Shown: one piece after another, positions 18,131 to 27,063 of the stretch
How positions within the stretch are numbered: position 1 is the first letter of the stretch
How the letters are laid out: the number at the start of each line of letters is the position of its first letter
NCBI RefSeq assembly: GCF_027490375.1
Contig: NZ_JAIXYH010000055.1
Location: 1-51,389 of the forward strand
Length of the DNA: 51,389 nt
Reading direction: 5' to 3'
Source of the DNA: Flavobacterium sp.
GTDB taxonomy: Bacteria > Bacteroidota > Bacteroidia > Flavobacteriales > Flavobacteriaceae
Translations under genes and position numbers: made by a program
The notes under the pieces: generated by a model
The model's database searches: none
Seen by the model: the letters and a program-made list of their open reading frames with translations, nothing else
Told to the model about the DNA's origin: nothing

Positions 18131-19298
18131 TTAAAACAATTGCCGCAATACCTTCCAAACCAAAAGCTGATGCGGTAAAGATAATTCCTAAAACTGTTGC
18201 TACTGAAATGATGTAAATTATTTTCGTGTACGTTTTTAATAAATCGCATACAATCATTAATTGCTCTCCTGCTATTGTAATTGGCATGATAGCGATTGCA
18301 GCTAAGGTAATTATATACAAATTGCCGCTGCTTTGTATCTGGGTAGGAGAAAGTTTGAAGAAGCCTAAAATTTCCGTTTTAAGATAAAGTGCGATTAGGC
18401 CAGCTACTAGTGTTCCAGCGATGGCTATGAGCGAATACTGTTTCCAGAAAGCAAGACTCTTGGGTTTTTCAAAAGAAAATTTATGCGATAATTTGGGAAG
18501 AAAGAATTTAAAGTAAACTTGATTCATACTTCGCGCCAGTGAAATAAGCTGGTCGAAAATTTTATAAATTCCGGCGGTATGCCAGCCTAAAAAATAGCCT
18601 GAAAGCACCTGAGGCGCAATTTGCCGCAAGCAAAGCAATAGTTGGGAAAGCGTAAAGCTAAAATCCTCACGTAGGGTTTGAAAAATTCGAGAAAAACTGC
18701 TGGGAACAAAGCTTATTTTTAAGCGTTTAAAGATGAAAAAATAGCCTGCTGAAAAGGCGGCAAAATTGGAAACAGCCCAAAACGGATTGACCCGAAGATA
18801 GTCGCCAACCGAAGTAACGAAACTTAAAACCAATACGAGATAGATAATTTTTGAGCCAATATTTACAGCAGCTGTGGTTCGATACCACTGTAAGCCCTGT
18901 AATACAGATAGTGGTGAAAAAGCTTGTGCCGCTACTATTAGAAACGAAAGGGCAAACAGATCTGTATTTTCTAGTTGGGTGCTAAAAAGCCAAATCGTAC
19001 TGTAGAAAATAACTGTAAGAAACAACAGCAGCACCAACTTGGTTGAAATCATGTGATTAATGATATTGGATTTGGTCGTTATATCTTTTGCGGCTGCGAT
19101 ATCGCGAATCAACTTCATATCAAATGCATAGTCAATTAGAAGAACAAGAAACATAGCTATTGAAAAGGCAACGGCATTTTTTCCAAGACCAACAGCTCCA
19201 CAACTTTGTAAAATATAAGGTGTAATGATAAGCGGTGTGATAAGGTTAATGCCCTGGCCGCAGATGTAGGTTAAAAAATCGATTTGCTTTTTGTACAT
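18057..19298 (-). CDS. Wzx-type oligosaccharide flippase
   Basis: 413 residues with about 12 membrane segments and the N-terminus typical of the polysaccharide synthesis/MATE-like superfamily (DFLTYICGQGINLITPLIITPYILQ... GLGKNAVAFSIAMFLVLLIDYAFDM). It should flip the undecaprenyl-linked repeat unit to the periplasmic face. Its start lies 19 bp after the FkbM gene, and it overlaps the polymerase-like gene, consistent with a shared transcript. Confidence 0.87.
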   Translation of the reverse strand: MYKKQIDFLTYICGQGINLITPLIITPYILQSCGAVGLGKNAVAFSIAMFLVLLIDYAFDMKLIRDIAAAKDITTKSNIINHMISTKLVLLLFLTVIFYSTIWLFSTQLENTDLFALSFLIVAAQAFSPLSVLQGLQWYRTTAAVNIGSKIIYLVLVLSFVTSVGDYLRVNPFWAVSNFAAFSAGYFFIFKRLKISFVPSSFSRIFQTLREDFSFTLSQLLLCLRQIAPQVLSGYFLGWHTAGIYKIFDQLISLARSMNQVYFKFFLPKLSHKFSFEKPKSLAFWKQYSLIAIAGTLVAGLIALYLKTEILGFFKLSPTQIQSSGNLYIITLAAIAIMPITIAGEQLMIVCDLLKTYTKIIYIISVATVLGIIFTASAFGLEGIAAIVLIAEILFAILYISYSQHKFFSIESK

Positions 19299-19317
19299 GT
19301 CCTTCTTTTATTCTTGG

Positions 19318-20136
19318 CTAAACAAAGCCATGAATCATAACTGGTTTTCCGCCTTCTTGGAAAATCCCGCTTGTATAGAATTTATATTCCGGCACCATTT
19401 GTTTAATAGCTGTTATCATTTCGTGGGCATTGTTTTGCGGATGATAACTAGTTATAGCAATTTTTGGTTTACATCGTTTAATAGTTTCTTTTGCTCCATT
19501 AATCAATTGCTGCTCAAAACCTTCGACATCGGCTTTTAAATAGGTAATTGGTGTGTCTCCAACTATAGCATCAATGGTTAATAAATCGACTTCTTCTCCG
19601 CCTGTGTTTTCATCGTAAAGAGATCCATCTAGGGAACTTTGTGCAAAAGTAACTTTACCGATATAATCGCCAACTGCGGCATTAACGATTCTAACTTTAG
19701 ACGGGCTGTTTTCAAAAGTTTTGCTTAGGGCTTCGCAAAAACTTTTACTTGGCTCCACAAGTATCATCTCTTTACATAACTGCGATACTGACAAGGCAAA
19801 CAATCCTTCTGCGGTCCCAACATCAAGTAGAACTTCGTTTTCGCTAATTTCTGTTCCTTTTTTCTGGTAATAATGCCAATCGGATGTGTCAAACGTTTCG
19901 GCTACAACTTGATTGATTCGATCGATTGGGAAAATCGTTGGCCAATAAAGAGGTTTCTCGACCCCGCTTACATGAACCTGCGCAAAATTTTTATCTTCAT
20001 CATACTTTATAGTCGATAAATAGCTTTTTGCAATCTGCGCTACCGTAGGCTTAAATAAAAATGCAAGCATTTGTATCGTACTTATTCGATTTCTGGATTT
20101 AAATAACCAAAAGAAAAATATTTTTAGTCGGCGCAT
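19318..20136 (-). CDS. FkbM-family SAM-dependent methyltransferase
   Basis: 272 residues. The SAM-binding motif EVLLDVGTAEGLFALS lies around residue 100; MILVEPSKSFCEAL and VRIVNAAVGD follow; the FkbM signature TYLKADVEGFEQQLINGAKE occurs around 205-225. Likely O-methylates a sugar of the polysaccharide, inferred from context. It is first in the minus-strand block 20136-16835. Upstream, TACATTTA at 20180-20187 is one mismatch from the -7 consensus. Confidence 0.85.
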   Translation of the reverse strand: MRRLKIFFFWLFKSRNRISTIQMLAFLFKPTVAQIAKSYLSTIKYDEDKNFAQVHVSGVEKPLYWPTIFPIDRINQVVAETFDTSDWHYYQKKGTEISENEVLLDVGTAEGLFALSVSQLCKEMILVEPSKSFCEALSKTFENSPSKVRIVNAAVGDYIGKVTFAQSSLDGSLYDENTGGEEVDLLTIDAIVGDTPITYLKADVEGFEQQLINGAKETIKRCKPKIAITSYHPQNNAHEMITAIKQMVPEYKFYTSGIFQEGGKPVMIHGFV

Positions 20137-20849
20137 TTCATTTAAATTTTGATAATTCGGCTATTTAAAGCTCTAGATATAAATGTACTGGTTAAAAAAC
20201 TGTTATCTAATTTATTAGTGAGCTTGCAATCCACTTAGAGGAATTAGCCATAACACAATATACAGCACTTAGATTAGAAAACTAAAAAACTGTAGTAAAA
20301 AAATAACCGCATTACTAGTGTAACCAAAGGTAATGTTCCTTTTTGAATTTATCGATTGGATAAAAGTAACATAATAATATTAGGTGGATTCGCTGTGAAA
20401 AATTTTATTAGCTGTCTAGAAATGAGCGTTTAATATGAGTTGGTTGAGCTTTTTGCAGATAAATTTTAAGTTAAGCCTTTAAACGGCCGCTTCCTTCCAT
20501 GTGTTTTTTTGATAGATTTCAGTATCTCACAGAAAATAGGCATGTTATATCGATAAGATCTATAAAAAAGTCCAATAAAAAAAGATTAGCAACAACAGCT
20601 ACAGCTTATTTCTAGCCCTTCGGCAGCAAAACGATTGATTCGTATTGGCGTAACCGATGCTGTAGCAATGGCGTTAACTGTCTGTAAAAAAATGAGAAGT
20701 AGAGTCAAAGTGCTTTTCTTGACCAGACGTCATTGGAGTCAATTCTATTGTTTGTTACTCTTACACATGGGTTGGCTCTCAGAAACAAACTTTACTACGC
20801 TAAACTTCTTGCTTGGATTTCATGCTAGAATTGCACGATATCTTATTCC
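20137..20849. other. Long AT-rich gap without a supported gene
   Basis: More than 700 bp between the FkbM gene and the lipoprotein terminator. Most is very AT-rich with no credible coding frame. Within about 20610-20720 the base composition becomes richer in GC and a 134-codon plus-strand frame is open, but that frame runs antisense through the lipoprotein gene and its terminator, so it is not accepted. The segment could be the worn remains of a former gene at an exchange junction (inference). Confidence 0.4.
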
Positions 20850-20885
20850 AAAAAAAAACCACGAACGAGAATGTTCATGGTTTTT
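20850..20885 (-). terminator. Rho-independent terminator of the lipoprotein gene
   Basis: On the minus strand CCATGAAC, a 6-base loop and GTTCGTGG form an 8-bp stem (one G-U pair) followed by nine T residues, beginning about 20 bp after the stop codon of the lipoprotein gene at 20905. The A-run on the other side makes it potentially usable in both directions. Confidence 0.85.
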
Positions 20886-20904
20886 CTATTGTGCGATTGA
20901 AATC

Positions 20905-21270
20905 TTATTTTTTCAAAAAGATATACTGAGGATATGCTGCTTTTGCTTGATAATCAGAAGCTTTTGCGTCAATTACAATTTGGATGAATGGGTCCACTAC
21001 ATTAACACCCGTTACGTTTATTGTTGTTCCATCAGCTAATTCAACTTGCTTTACATCTTTCAAAGCAGCTGCATTCGCAGGCGTGTTGTCCATTATGAAC
21101 ATATTAAATTCTCTACCTACTCCTGCATTCCAATTCTCGTCAGAATAATTACTTAATTGGAATCCACTCTCTTTACTTGCTTCAGTAGCTGTTTGCGTTT
21201 GCTTTTCTTCTTTACAAGCACTTAGACTTAGGACTGCAATTAAACAAATCACAAAAATATTACGTGTCAT
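20905..21270 (-). CDS. Small lipoprotein carrying an SDENW-type domain
   Basis: 121 residues. The N-terminus MTRNIFVICLIAVLSLSACKEEK is a lipoprotein signal with lipobox LSAC, so Cys19 should be lipidated. A short Lys/Gln/Thr-rich linker follows. Residues 36-121 form one compact domain that is clearly related to the last 85 or so residues of the 1208-residue membrane protein at 23437: both have LSN-x-SDENW-x-AGVG at the start, a central G-[TS]-T, then DY and a YP near the end. The domain has no function I can name. The gene stands alone with its own TATTTTTG promoter element and a strong terminator, between two polysaccharide blocks. A cell-envelope role linked to the neighbouring polymer is an inference. 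Confidence 0.85.
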   Translation of the reverse strand: MTRNIFVICLIAVLSLSACKEEKQTQTATEASKESGFQLSNYSDENWNAGVGREFNMFIMDNTPANAAALKDVKQVELADGTTINVTGVNVVDPFIQIVIDAKASDYQAKAAYPQYIFLKK

Positions 21271-21295
21271 CTTTTTATTAATAAATTAGTAGTTG

Positions 21296-21303
21296 CAAAA
21301 ATA
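21296..21303 (-). promoter_or_regulatory. Promoter -7 element of the lipoprotein gene
   Basis: TATTTTTG on the minus strand, exact TAnnTTTG, 25 bp before the ATG at 21270. The surrounding sequence is a T/A homopolymer-rich stretch, so the match has less weight than others. Confidence 0.4.
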
Positions 21304-21377
21304 TTTTTTTTTCCATTACATCGCACGTTTTTTTGAAACATATTTCACATTCGAAATTTGTTTGAAGTTTGTTGAAA

Positions 21378-22286
21378 CTAAAGTTTTTGAGTTGATTCCA
21401 CCAAGTAGGTTTGTTTTGTATCAATAATCTCAACAACCAACGACAAATATTTGATAATTATTGTCAGTACAAAAAACAAGCCAGAAAAACTCCCTGACAG
21501 CAAAAGCATGGTAGTTGTCCAGCCGGCTATAGGCTTTTCGCCAATAAAGTAGATAACTGCTGCATATACGCCTGCGAAAGCTGTTAGGCATAACATGGTT
21601 ATAGTTATGGTTATTGCAATCTTAAAGGCAAGATTTGTATAGAGAATTAGGGCATTTACGGCGATTTGATTTCGAAGTTTCGGATTTTGACGCGGCTTTT
21701 TGGGAATAGCCGGATTCATTTTATATCGAATCACATCAATACTTAGTCCGCTATTAGCGTAAAGTGCCTTGCGATAAGGTGCGGTTTTACTAATCGAGTA
21801 CGCTCTATTGATGGCACGACGAGAAAGAATACGAAATCGTTCTGACTGAAGTTTGTACTTACTGCGAGAAAACCGATTGAAAACCCAGTAAAAAACGCCT
21901 GACACGGCTGTATTATCTGATGATGGTGCTACCGAAATGATATCGAACCCGCGTGCCATGTGCTTATAAGAACTAATGATTATATCTTCATTGTAGTCGA
22001 GAGTTAAATCATCAAATTCGTAAACGAAATCGCCCATCGAAAGATCTATTCCTGCATTCATCGATATTTCAAGTCCTTGATAAATACTCATGTTAACCAA
22101 CGTTAGCTGGTATTGCGCTGATTGATTAAATTCTATAATTTTTGATATCGTGTCGTCTGTGCAGCAATCATTTACAAGAATTATCTCTGTAAAATCGAAT
22201 GTCTCAGAAAATAAACGACCAATAACCCTTAAAAAGGGAATGACTACTTCGCTGTCGTTGTGCAGATAAACGACCGCCGACACCAT
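21378..22286 (-). CDS. Glycosyltransferase family 2, membrane-anchored
   Basis: 302 residues from the ATG at 22286 (MVSAVVYLHNDSE). GT-A fold N-terminal domain with ILVNDCCTDDT and FVYEFDDLTLDYNED (the DxD-like metal site), then two C-terminal membrane helices (about 220-245 and 255-285) as in polyprenyl-phosphate sugar synthases of the GtrB/DPM type. An ATG nine codons earlier at 22313 is also possible and would overlap the FAD gene by 17 bp. Last gene of the six-gene cassette starting at 29558. Confidence 0.8.
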   Translation of the reverse strand: MVSAVVYLHNDSEVVIPFLRVIGRLFSETFDFTEIILVNDCCTDDTISKIIEFNQSAQYQLTLVNMSIYQGLEISMNAGIDLSMGDFVYEFDDLTLDYNEDIIISSYKHMARGFDIISVAPSSDNTAVSGVFYWVFNRFSRSKYKLQSERFRILSRRAINRAYSISKTAPYRKALYANSGLSIDVIRYKMNPAIPKKPRQNPKLRNQIAVNALILYTNLAFKIAITITITMLCLTAFAGVYAAVIYFIGEKPIAGWTTTMLLLSGSFSGLFFVLTIIIKYLSLVVEIIDTKQTYLVESTQKL

Positions 22287-22296
22287 TTTACTTTCT

Positions 22297-23436
22297 TTAC
22301 TCGAAGTTTCCATCTTTTAAAATTTGATTTAAGTCATAAATGGTGTTGATTTTTCCAGATAAAACCGAAACAAAAGTAGGCTGCTTTGATTGTTTAACAA
22401 TGAGCGTGGGTCGGGCATCATCAACTTCAGAGGTTTTCAAGATAGTCTTAACGGAAAACAGCGAATCAACGTACTCGAGCTCGATGTCGTCCTTTAAATA
22501 TTTGCGTGCTAATTTACTCATAAAAGGCCATGCTGAGCTTGGTTTTGCCGAACAAGTGTTGCAGTTGGCTAACTGTTTAGGTGAGCATGTATTATTGCTT
22601 CTAGACTGACAATCGAATGTGGGGAGCTTCTCAGAACTTGTCTTGTGGGGCGTGTGAGAAACAGCTGTTAACGAGTGTAAGCCTGTTTTTCCAAACGGCA
22701 TCAATGAAAAAAAAGGACCGTCCATTATGGTAATACCTACATTGGCAATAGAATCGCTTACTTTACATAAAATTACCTCGCACAACTCGTATTTTAATTC
22801 GATTGGCTTAAATGGTAATTTTGTAATAATTTGATTTAATGAAGCATACGTTGCGTTAAGTACAAATTTCGTTGCAAATTCCTGCCCTGTTGAAAGCCGA
22901 ATTCGGTATTCGTCTTCCAATTGATAAATCTGATCGATTCGAACGTTGTACTTAATTTCGACGTTGCTAAAACTGTTTAATGATGAAACGAAATGATCTC
23001 TGATTATCTGCGCATCAAACGTACTTTCTCTGCTTAAAAATGCACTTTCAACCATGTCTTCTTTAAAGTACTTTTTCTTGTCAATTGCGATGCAAGGAAT
23101 TTCGGCTTGGGTGCAAAATTTCTCGAATTGTGCAGCATTTGTCCAAGAATATTGCTGTGAAATAGCATAAATCTTGTCGAAATCGTCCTTAATTGCAAAT
23201 TCAAAATCGGTACTAAAAGCTTCGTAATAGTTCGCTGATTTAACTGCGGTTGAAAACGATCTCGGATAATGATATCCCATGTGGACCCGAGCTTGATTTA
23301 TATAGGTCGCGCGCTCAAATGGTGCGTTATCGAACTCTAATACTAAAATACGTTCATTGTTGCGCGCTGAAAAGTCGGCAGCGTACAATCCATATAAGCC
23401 TGCTCCAAAAATTATTTTGTCAAATCGCTGCAACAC
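22297..23436 (-). CDS. FAD-dependent oxidoreductase (DAO-like) of the polysaccharide cassette
   Basis: 379 residues. The dinucleotide-binding motif KIIFGAGLYGLYAADFSA opens the protein, followed by RILVLEFDNAPFERAT, the glycine-oxidase/amine-oxidase-like arrangement. Substrate unknown; an oxidation on a sugar or lipid-linked intermediate is plausible from context. Residues about 272-296 hold an unusual run of cysteines spaced C-x7-C-x7-C-x2-C, which could bind a metal. The start is GTG at 23436, placed directly after the stop of the 1208-residue gene (TAGGTG); no ATG gives the full nucleotide-binding motif. Confidence 0.75.
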   Translation of the reverse strand: MLQRFDKIIFGAGLYGLYAADFSARNNERILVLEFDNAPFERATYINQARVHMGYHYPRSFSTAVKSANYYEAFSTDFEFAIKDDFDKIYAISQQYSWTNAAQFEKFCTQAEIPCIAIDKKKYFKEDMVESAFLSRESTFDAQIIRDHFVSSLNSFSNVEIKYNVRIDQIYQLEDEYRIRLSTGQEFATKFVLNATYASLNQIITKLPFKPIELKYELCEVILCKVSDSIANVGITIMDGPFFSLMPFGKTGLHSLTAVSHTPHKTSSEKLPTFDCQSRSNNTCSPKQLANCNTCSAKPSSAWPFMSKLARKYLKDDIELEYVDSLFSVKTILKTSEVDDARPTLIVKQSKQPTFVSVLSGKINTIYDLNQILKDGNFE

Positions 23437-26400
23437 CTAAGGTTCAATTTTTAAGGTGTTGGGATAACCTGCTACATTCAAATAATCAGCTGCTTTCTCA
23501 ACAACGTCAATATGTATGTAGTTTCCAACACGGTTTATAGCTTTTATATGCAATGTGCTTCCGTTTGAACAAACCAAAGCTTTTGCGTTGGAAAGTTGCT
23601 CAAAGTTATCCTTAGAATAGTCTGCTAACAATGTGTTTTTCGACAATCCTACGCCGGCTTTCCAATTTTCATCCGAGATATTACTTAGGCTAAATGGCTT
23701 TTTTGCTTCGCTGTAGGAAAGCGATTTTCCACTTATATCTGTCAGACCTAAAAAGTGGATTTTTGATGGTGCGTCCAAATTCAACGTTGCTTTGGTAATT
23801 TCGCACTTCCACCAATGCGAATCGGCACTTACTCGAAACGCATATCGATTGATACCTTTCTTCGTTGAAAAATTATATGAAACTTTAACGCTGTTCCCAG
23901 AATACATATCCAATCTACCTCGAATGGTATCTTTTGTTTCTATTTGTGCTACGATAAAGGCCGCTTTCTCTCCATTTCGTTTTTGGATTTCAATTGTAGC
24001 CGTATTTCTTAATTCGTTATTGTTCTTTCCTTTATGAGCTGCAAACAAATTTGAACTTTCCCCTCCCCAAAGTTTGGGAATAAAGCCTAATTCATAAACA
24101 TCAGGTGTATCGATTGTTGAGACCGCGCTTGTTGTATTTTCAATTTGAAGTTGCGTTATTTCAATATCTGAAACCTCAGCATCAATACGAAGATCTTTTG
24201 GCAACGCTGGCAAATCAATTTCGCATGGCATAGGTTTTGAATTCAAAATAAATCGTTTTGAATTCTCTTCGGTAAAATTAGCGTCTGTAGGCATTTGATA
24301 GAAAATCTGTACCGTAGTCGGACTGTTTGCCGCAGCTGTAAATTTAACTTTAACTGGAGTATTTGGATTAAAAGTGGCAGGAAACTGAATCTGACTTATA
24401 ATACCAAATACAAACGGATCTGTACCTACTGGACTAATTTTCAAACTGTTGTTTGAACCTATACCCACATTTACGTTTTGCTTTAATAACGCGGAGAGAT
24501 TAATATTCTTGAAATTTGAGATAGTTATGCCTCTCGCAGATTGATTCTCTCCCTGTGCGTCCTGGATTTTGAATTTTTCCTTCAAACTCTTGCGTACGTA
24601 AATGTCGAAAGAATAGGAGTGCTTAAGCAACTCATAATTCTTAAAAATGTATTCTGAGAGTAAGTAGTATTTGTATATCACAGCAACGCCGTCGATGATG
24701 TACCAAGGTTTGTCTTTTCTAGGCATTAAAACCACCGGAATTCGCTTATCCTCAAGCTGATTTACAACATTTTGTTGAGCTTTTTCACCGTTTAAAAGAA
24801 GTGGGCTTTGGTTAACATAAATTGGATTTTGTCTGTGTACCAAAGCATAATAGTAGTTGACGGAAGCGAAATCAAAATAAGTTTCCTCTGGTTCCAGATA
24901 GCTATCTAAAATAGATTTTAAATTTTTTGCCTCAGTACTGTCGAATGTAGCATTTACTCTAGTCCCTTTAAAGTCGATAGCTTCATTAAATTGTACAGAA
25001 AAATTTACAGCCGTTAAAGCCGAGTGCATGGAACTTTTATCCTTACTAACTAGTGATTGAACATGCATATTACCAAGTATAGAGAAGGTTATGAGTACTA
25101 GGTAAAAATAGACAAGATTATTTCGTCGTGATTTGATGAAGATAAATGCAATTATAGCTAAAGAAACTGGACCCAGGACACGAACTGTCATTTCAAATTG
25201 GAGGGAGTGCCGAACAATACCTCGTGGCATGTTGATAATGTAGCAGGCGCTAAAAAACAGAAAGAAAATGACGGCCGCAAAATTCATTCCTTCTTTTTGG
25301 CGCAACAAATCCGCGCGTTTACCCGTTAGCGTTTGTCCGATAACTAACGCTAATAAAAATGTTGCCGAAAGAGGTAACACATAATACAGCAGTCGGAAAA
25401 CCACACTGTCTTGATTTCCCATTTCCTTAATTACCCAATTCTGATTCGACAGCGCTACGGTTAAAAAATCTTGCAATCGACTTATTGGATTTACACCTTT
25501 AATTAGGCACAAAACAACAAACAAAGCACTAATTACAGCAGCTAGTACCACAGCCGATTTTACCAAGGGCTTTACAGCAGTATAGTTTTTTGTTGCGATA
25601 ATTAAAATGGTATAGCAAAGGAGACTACCGCCGATACAAGCAAAACCAACATCGAGTCGGTAAAGTGACACTGCAACGATTGAAAACCAAAACCAATAAT
25701 TGCTTTTTATGTTCTGGTTTCTTATCAAATTAAGTAAACTTAAGGCCACGGCACCGCAAAAAATATAATCGGTTTGTACCATTCCAAAAAGTGGAAAGCA
25801 GAGCCACGCCAGAAATGCTGGAATTGGGCCCATTACTTGTTTAAGCACATAATAGGCTACCAAACTATAGAGTACAAAAATATAATTTTCATACAAAAAA
25901 GGCGCCCAAGGTTCGTAACCATTTAGCATGCCATATAGGTAACCAAAAAATTGTCGGCTTAACATATGAGCGTCAAAGTTCTCGATAATTGGAATTTGCC
26001 CGTACCTAAAAAAATGATCGATAGACAAGCCGTGATTGGCTGCTTCAAAATACTCATTCTCAGGATAAAAAACACGCCAGGGCTGCGAATCTATAATAGC
26101 AAGTGAAAGTAAAGTAAGTGGAAAATAAAATTTTGAAATTGGATTTTCACTAACTAAAGATGGTTTTCTCAGCAACGTTTTATATCGATAAACTGCCGCA
26201 ACAACTGTACACGCAAATAGTACTAAGTAAATGGTAAAGGACATGTTGAACACAACCCCTGTCCGAACATTGATAATGTTACAAACTTCTAATGCTAGTG
26301 AAGCTAAAGGTATTGTTAGCAAAATCCTTGCTGAAGCCTGAAAGAAAATGGTTTGTTTTTCAATAAGCTGCGCTGATTTTTTAGCCACAGCTGTTCCAAA

Positions 26401-27063
26401 AATTAAACGCGCTAGTCCCGAAAATGCGAGAAGTAAAAAAATAAAAACAATTGAATCGAGCTTTATAGCTATCGCGACATCGTCAATAATCAATTGTTTA
26501 TTAGAAATAAAAGTATAGTTCTTTACTAGAGCTAGATAAGAGATTATTGTAAGTGGTATGGAAATTAAAACCGTCCAGAAAGCCAACTGCTCGCTTTCTT
26601 TGCTTCGAGTTAAATCATATACCAGTTGAACCGACAGCGCTAAAAGAAAGGCGAGTCCAAAGTCAAAACTAGAGAGCAAAACACTGGCAAATGCACAAGC
26701 TATACCCACAATTGCCACAGTGTTTGTAGTTGAGGTTAAGCCCTCTGAAACTGGCGATTGTGACGTTTTTTTACTTGTAAATAGCGCAGTGAGTATAAGA
26801 AACAAAAATCCGGTGAATAAGGGTATGCCTAATACCACCTTGTAAAATAATGAAACTCGTTTACCTGCATCTAAATCATTAAAGCTACCGTTTGAAATAA
26901 CGTGATCTGAAAAGTCGTTTACTTCTGGTACGAATTTAAACAACACGTTTAATATGGGTAAAAAAGCTGTAAACGCGAAAAAAGCGCTTAACGTCAGCAA
27001 AGCCCGAGATAGCCTTGGTTGTTCATTCCAGAATACGGCAGTGTCTTTCAAGAATTTTTTCAT
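23437..27063 (-). CDS. Giant multi-spanning membrane protein, GT-C glycosyltransferase-like, with C-terminal SDENW domain
   Basis: 1208 residues. Residues 1 to about 690 contain some fifteen hydrophobic segments. Between segments around 325-370 there is a conserved-looking loop with QPWRVFYPENEYFEA and HFFRYGQIPIIENFDAHM, a pattern with acidic residues and aromatic/His positions reminiscent of the first periplasmic loop of GT-C transferases. Residues about 690-1120 are soluble and beta-rich, probably periplasmic carbohydrate-binding-like modules. Residues about 1122-1208 match the mature part of the lipoprotein at 20905. I do not recognise a named family. It overlaps the downstream-encoded partner genes tightly (ATGA with the GT2 at 27060; TAG then GTG with the FAD gene). 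Likely transfers a sugar or modifies the glycan at the outer face of the inner membrane (inference). Confidence 0.75.
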   Translation of the reverse strand: MKKFLKDTAVFWNEQPRLSRALLTLSAFFAFTAFLPILNVLFKFVPEVNDFSDHVISNGSFNDLDAGKRVSLFYKVVLGIPLFTGFLFLILTALFTSKKTSQSPVSEGLTSTTNTVAIVGIACAFASVLLSSFDFGLAFLLALSVQLVYDLTRSKESEQLAFWTVLISIPLTIISYLALVKNYTFISNKQLIIDDVAIAIKLDSIVFIFLLLAFSGLARLIFGTAVAKKSAQLIEKQTIFFQASARILLTIPLASLALEVCNIINVRTGVVFNMSFTIYLVLFACTVVAAVYRYKTLLRKPSLVSENPISKFYFPLTLLSLAIIDSQPWRVFYPENEYFEAANHGLSIDHFFRYGQIPIIENFDAHMLSRQFFGYLYGMLNGYEPWAPFLYENYIFVLYSLVAYYVLKQVMGPIPAFLAWLCFPLFGMVQTDYIFCGAVALSLLNLIRNQNIKSNYWFWFSIVAVSLYRLDVGFACIGGSLLCYTILIIATKNYTAVKPLVKSAVVLAAVISALFVVLCLIKGVNPISRLQDFLTVALSNQNWVIKEMGNQDSVVFRLLYYVLPLSATFLLALVIGQTLTGKRADLLRQKEGMNFAAVIFFLFFSACYIINMPRGIVRHSLQFEMTVRVLGPVSLAIIAFIFIKSRRNNLVYFYLVLITFSILGNMHVQSLVSKDKSSMHSALTAVNFSVQFNEAIDFKGTRVNATFDSTEAKNLKSILDSYLEPEETYFDFASVNYYYALVHRQNPIYVNQSPLLLNGEKAQQNVVNQLEDKRIPVVLMPRKDKPWYIIDGVAVIYKYYLLSEYIFKNYELLKHSYSFDIYVRKSLKEKFKIQDAQGENQSARGITISNFKNINLSALLKQNVNVGIGSNNSLKISPVGTDPFVFGIISQIQFPATFNPNTPVKVKFTAAANSPTTVQIFYQMPTDANFTEENSKRFILNSKPMPCEIDLPALPKDLRIDAEVSDIEITQLQIENTTSAVSTIDTPDVYELGFIPKLWGGESSNLFAAHKGKNNNELRNTATIEIQKRNGEKAAFIVAQIETKDTIRGRLDMYSGNSVKVSYNFSTKKGINRYAFRVSADSHWWKCEITKATLNLDAPSKIHFLGLTDISGKSLSYSEAKKPFSLSNISDENWKAGVGLSKNTLLADYSKDNFEQLSNAKALVCSNGSTLHIKAINRVGNYIHIDVVEKAADYLNVAGYPNTLKIEP

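Noticed and set aside
20635..21039. 134-codon plus-strand frame
   Set aside because: It runs antisense through a well-supported lipoprotein gene and its terminator, with poor codon pattern and no recognisable motif.
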